Origin: Candidatus Sumerlaeota bacterium
Lineage (GTDB): Bacteria > Sumerlaeota > Sumerlaeia > MWCT01
Assembly (NCBI GenBank): GCA_026398545.1
Contig: JAPLSR010000252.1
Span: 1 to 13,988, forward strand
Length of the DNA: 13,988 nucleotides
Direction of reading: 5' to 3'
Shown: positions 13,933 through 13,988 of the stretch, in pieces
Layout: the number at the start of each line of letters is the position of its first letter
Position numbering within the stretch: the stretch's first letter is position 1
Position numbers and translations under genes: made by a program
Notes under the pieces: generated by a model
Told to the model about the DNA's origin: nothing
Databases searched by the model: none
What the model saw: the letters and a program-made list of their open reading frames with translations, nothing else

Positions 13933-13988
13933 TTATTTCAGATTATCAATATATTTGTCAATTTGCTTCTCAGTGAATGCCTTGGGCG
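13933..13988 (-). CDS. C-terminal fragment of an upstream gene, unidentified
   Basis: The minus strand enters from the right edge open for 18 codons, PKAFTEKQIDKYIDNLK, and stops at TAA (13935-13933), 30 bp before the kinase ATG. The charged helical end and close spacing suggest the last part of a gene co-transcribed with the kinase. It is too short to name, and it could be chance. Confidence 0.4.
   Translation of the reverse strand, partial: PKAFTEKQIDKYIDNLK

Noticed and set aside
13944..13961. TTGACA on the minus strand as a kinase promoter
   Set aside because: TTGACA (13961-13956) has no good -10 at 16-18 bp (AAATAA at best) and lies inside an apparent coding tail.
1..13988. CRISPR arrays, tRNA or rRNA genes
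   Set aside because: No regularly spaced repeat array and no cloverleaf or rRNA-like segments were seen by reading; no dedicated search could be run.

Overview
The window looks like chromosomal DNA of a diderm, non-model bacterium with type IV pili. Suggestive signs are a signal-peptide protein opening with a YQGRLTD motif, a Pro/Thr (PTPTPT) linker between secreted domains, a glycoside-hydrolase-like GHL10 domain, and a SpoIID/LytB protein outside any sporulation context. This mix is reminiscent of poorly cultured phyla such as Sumerlaeota or Hydrogenedentota, but the sequence cannot fix the phylum.

Layout. (1) 1-118 (-): start of a secreted protein. (2) 308-1735 (+): complete SpoIID/LytB-domain protein. 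(3) 1784-5226: a small, degenerate integron. On the minus strand it reads: C-terminal remnant of an IntI-type integron integrase (4909-5094), an attI-like region with a candidate cassette promoter (4739-4908), cassette 1 (very AT-rich RsgA-like GTPase plus attC), cassette 2 (radical SAM enzyme and GNAT acetyltransferase plus attC). (4) 5354-8424 (-): a minor-pilin operon, pilV-like > pilW-like > pilX-like, behind a good sigma-54 (-24/-12) promoter and a 300-bp upstream region with spaced TTTGTG boxes. (5) 8789-10174 (-): NtrC/PilR-class sigma-54 activator. (6) 10295-12290 (-): secreted propeller-like/GHL10 protein broken by a frame change and an apparent internal deletion. (7) 12328-13902 (-): membrane histidine kinase. 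(8) 13933-13988 (-): tail of another gene.

The main discovery is the integron. Two attC sites are visible, each an imperfect hairpin with one extrahelical base in the same arm and TTCTAAC/GTTAGAA ends. They delimit cassettes of about 1157 and 1798 bp. A 160-bp direct repeat (155/160 identical by eye) flanks the island. It consists of the convergent 3' ends of spoIID and the pilX-like gene. Its inner edge on the cassette side starts exactly at the G^TT recombination point of the last attC, and the same GTTAATC lies inside the intact pilX-like gene. The island therefore appears to have entered through a pilX secondary site plus a duplication or homologous crossover, leaving both genes intact. 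The integrase remnant points the same way as the cassettes, the inverted-integron arrangement.

How the rest fits: the kinase and NtrC-type regulator probably form a two-component system that activates the sigma-54 promoter of the minor-pilin operon, as PilS/PilR do for pilins. This link is inferred from proximity and promoter type. The cassette genes are passengers: a ribosome-assembly-type GTPase and a radical SAM/GNAT pair of unknown function.
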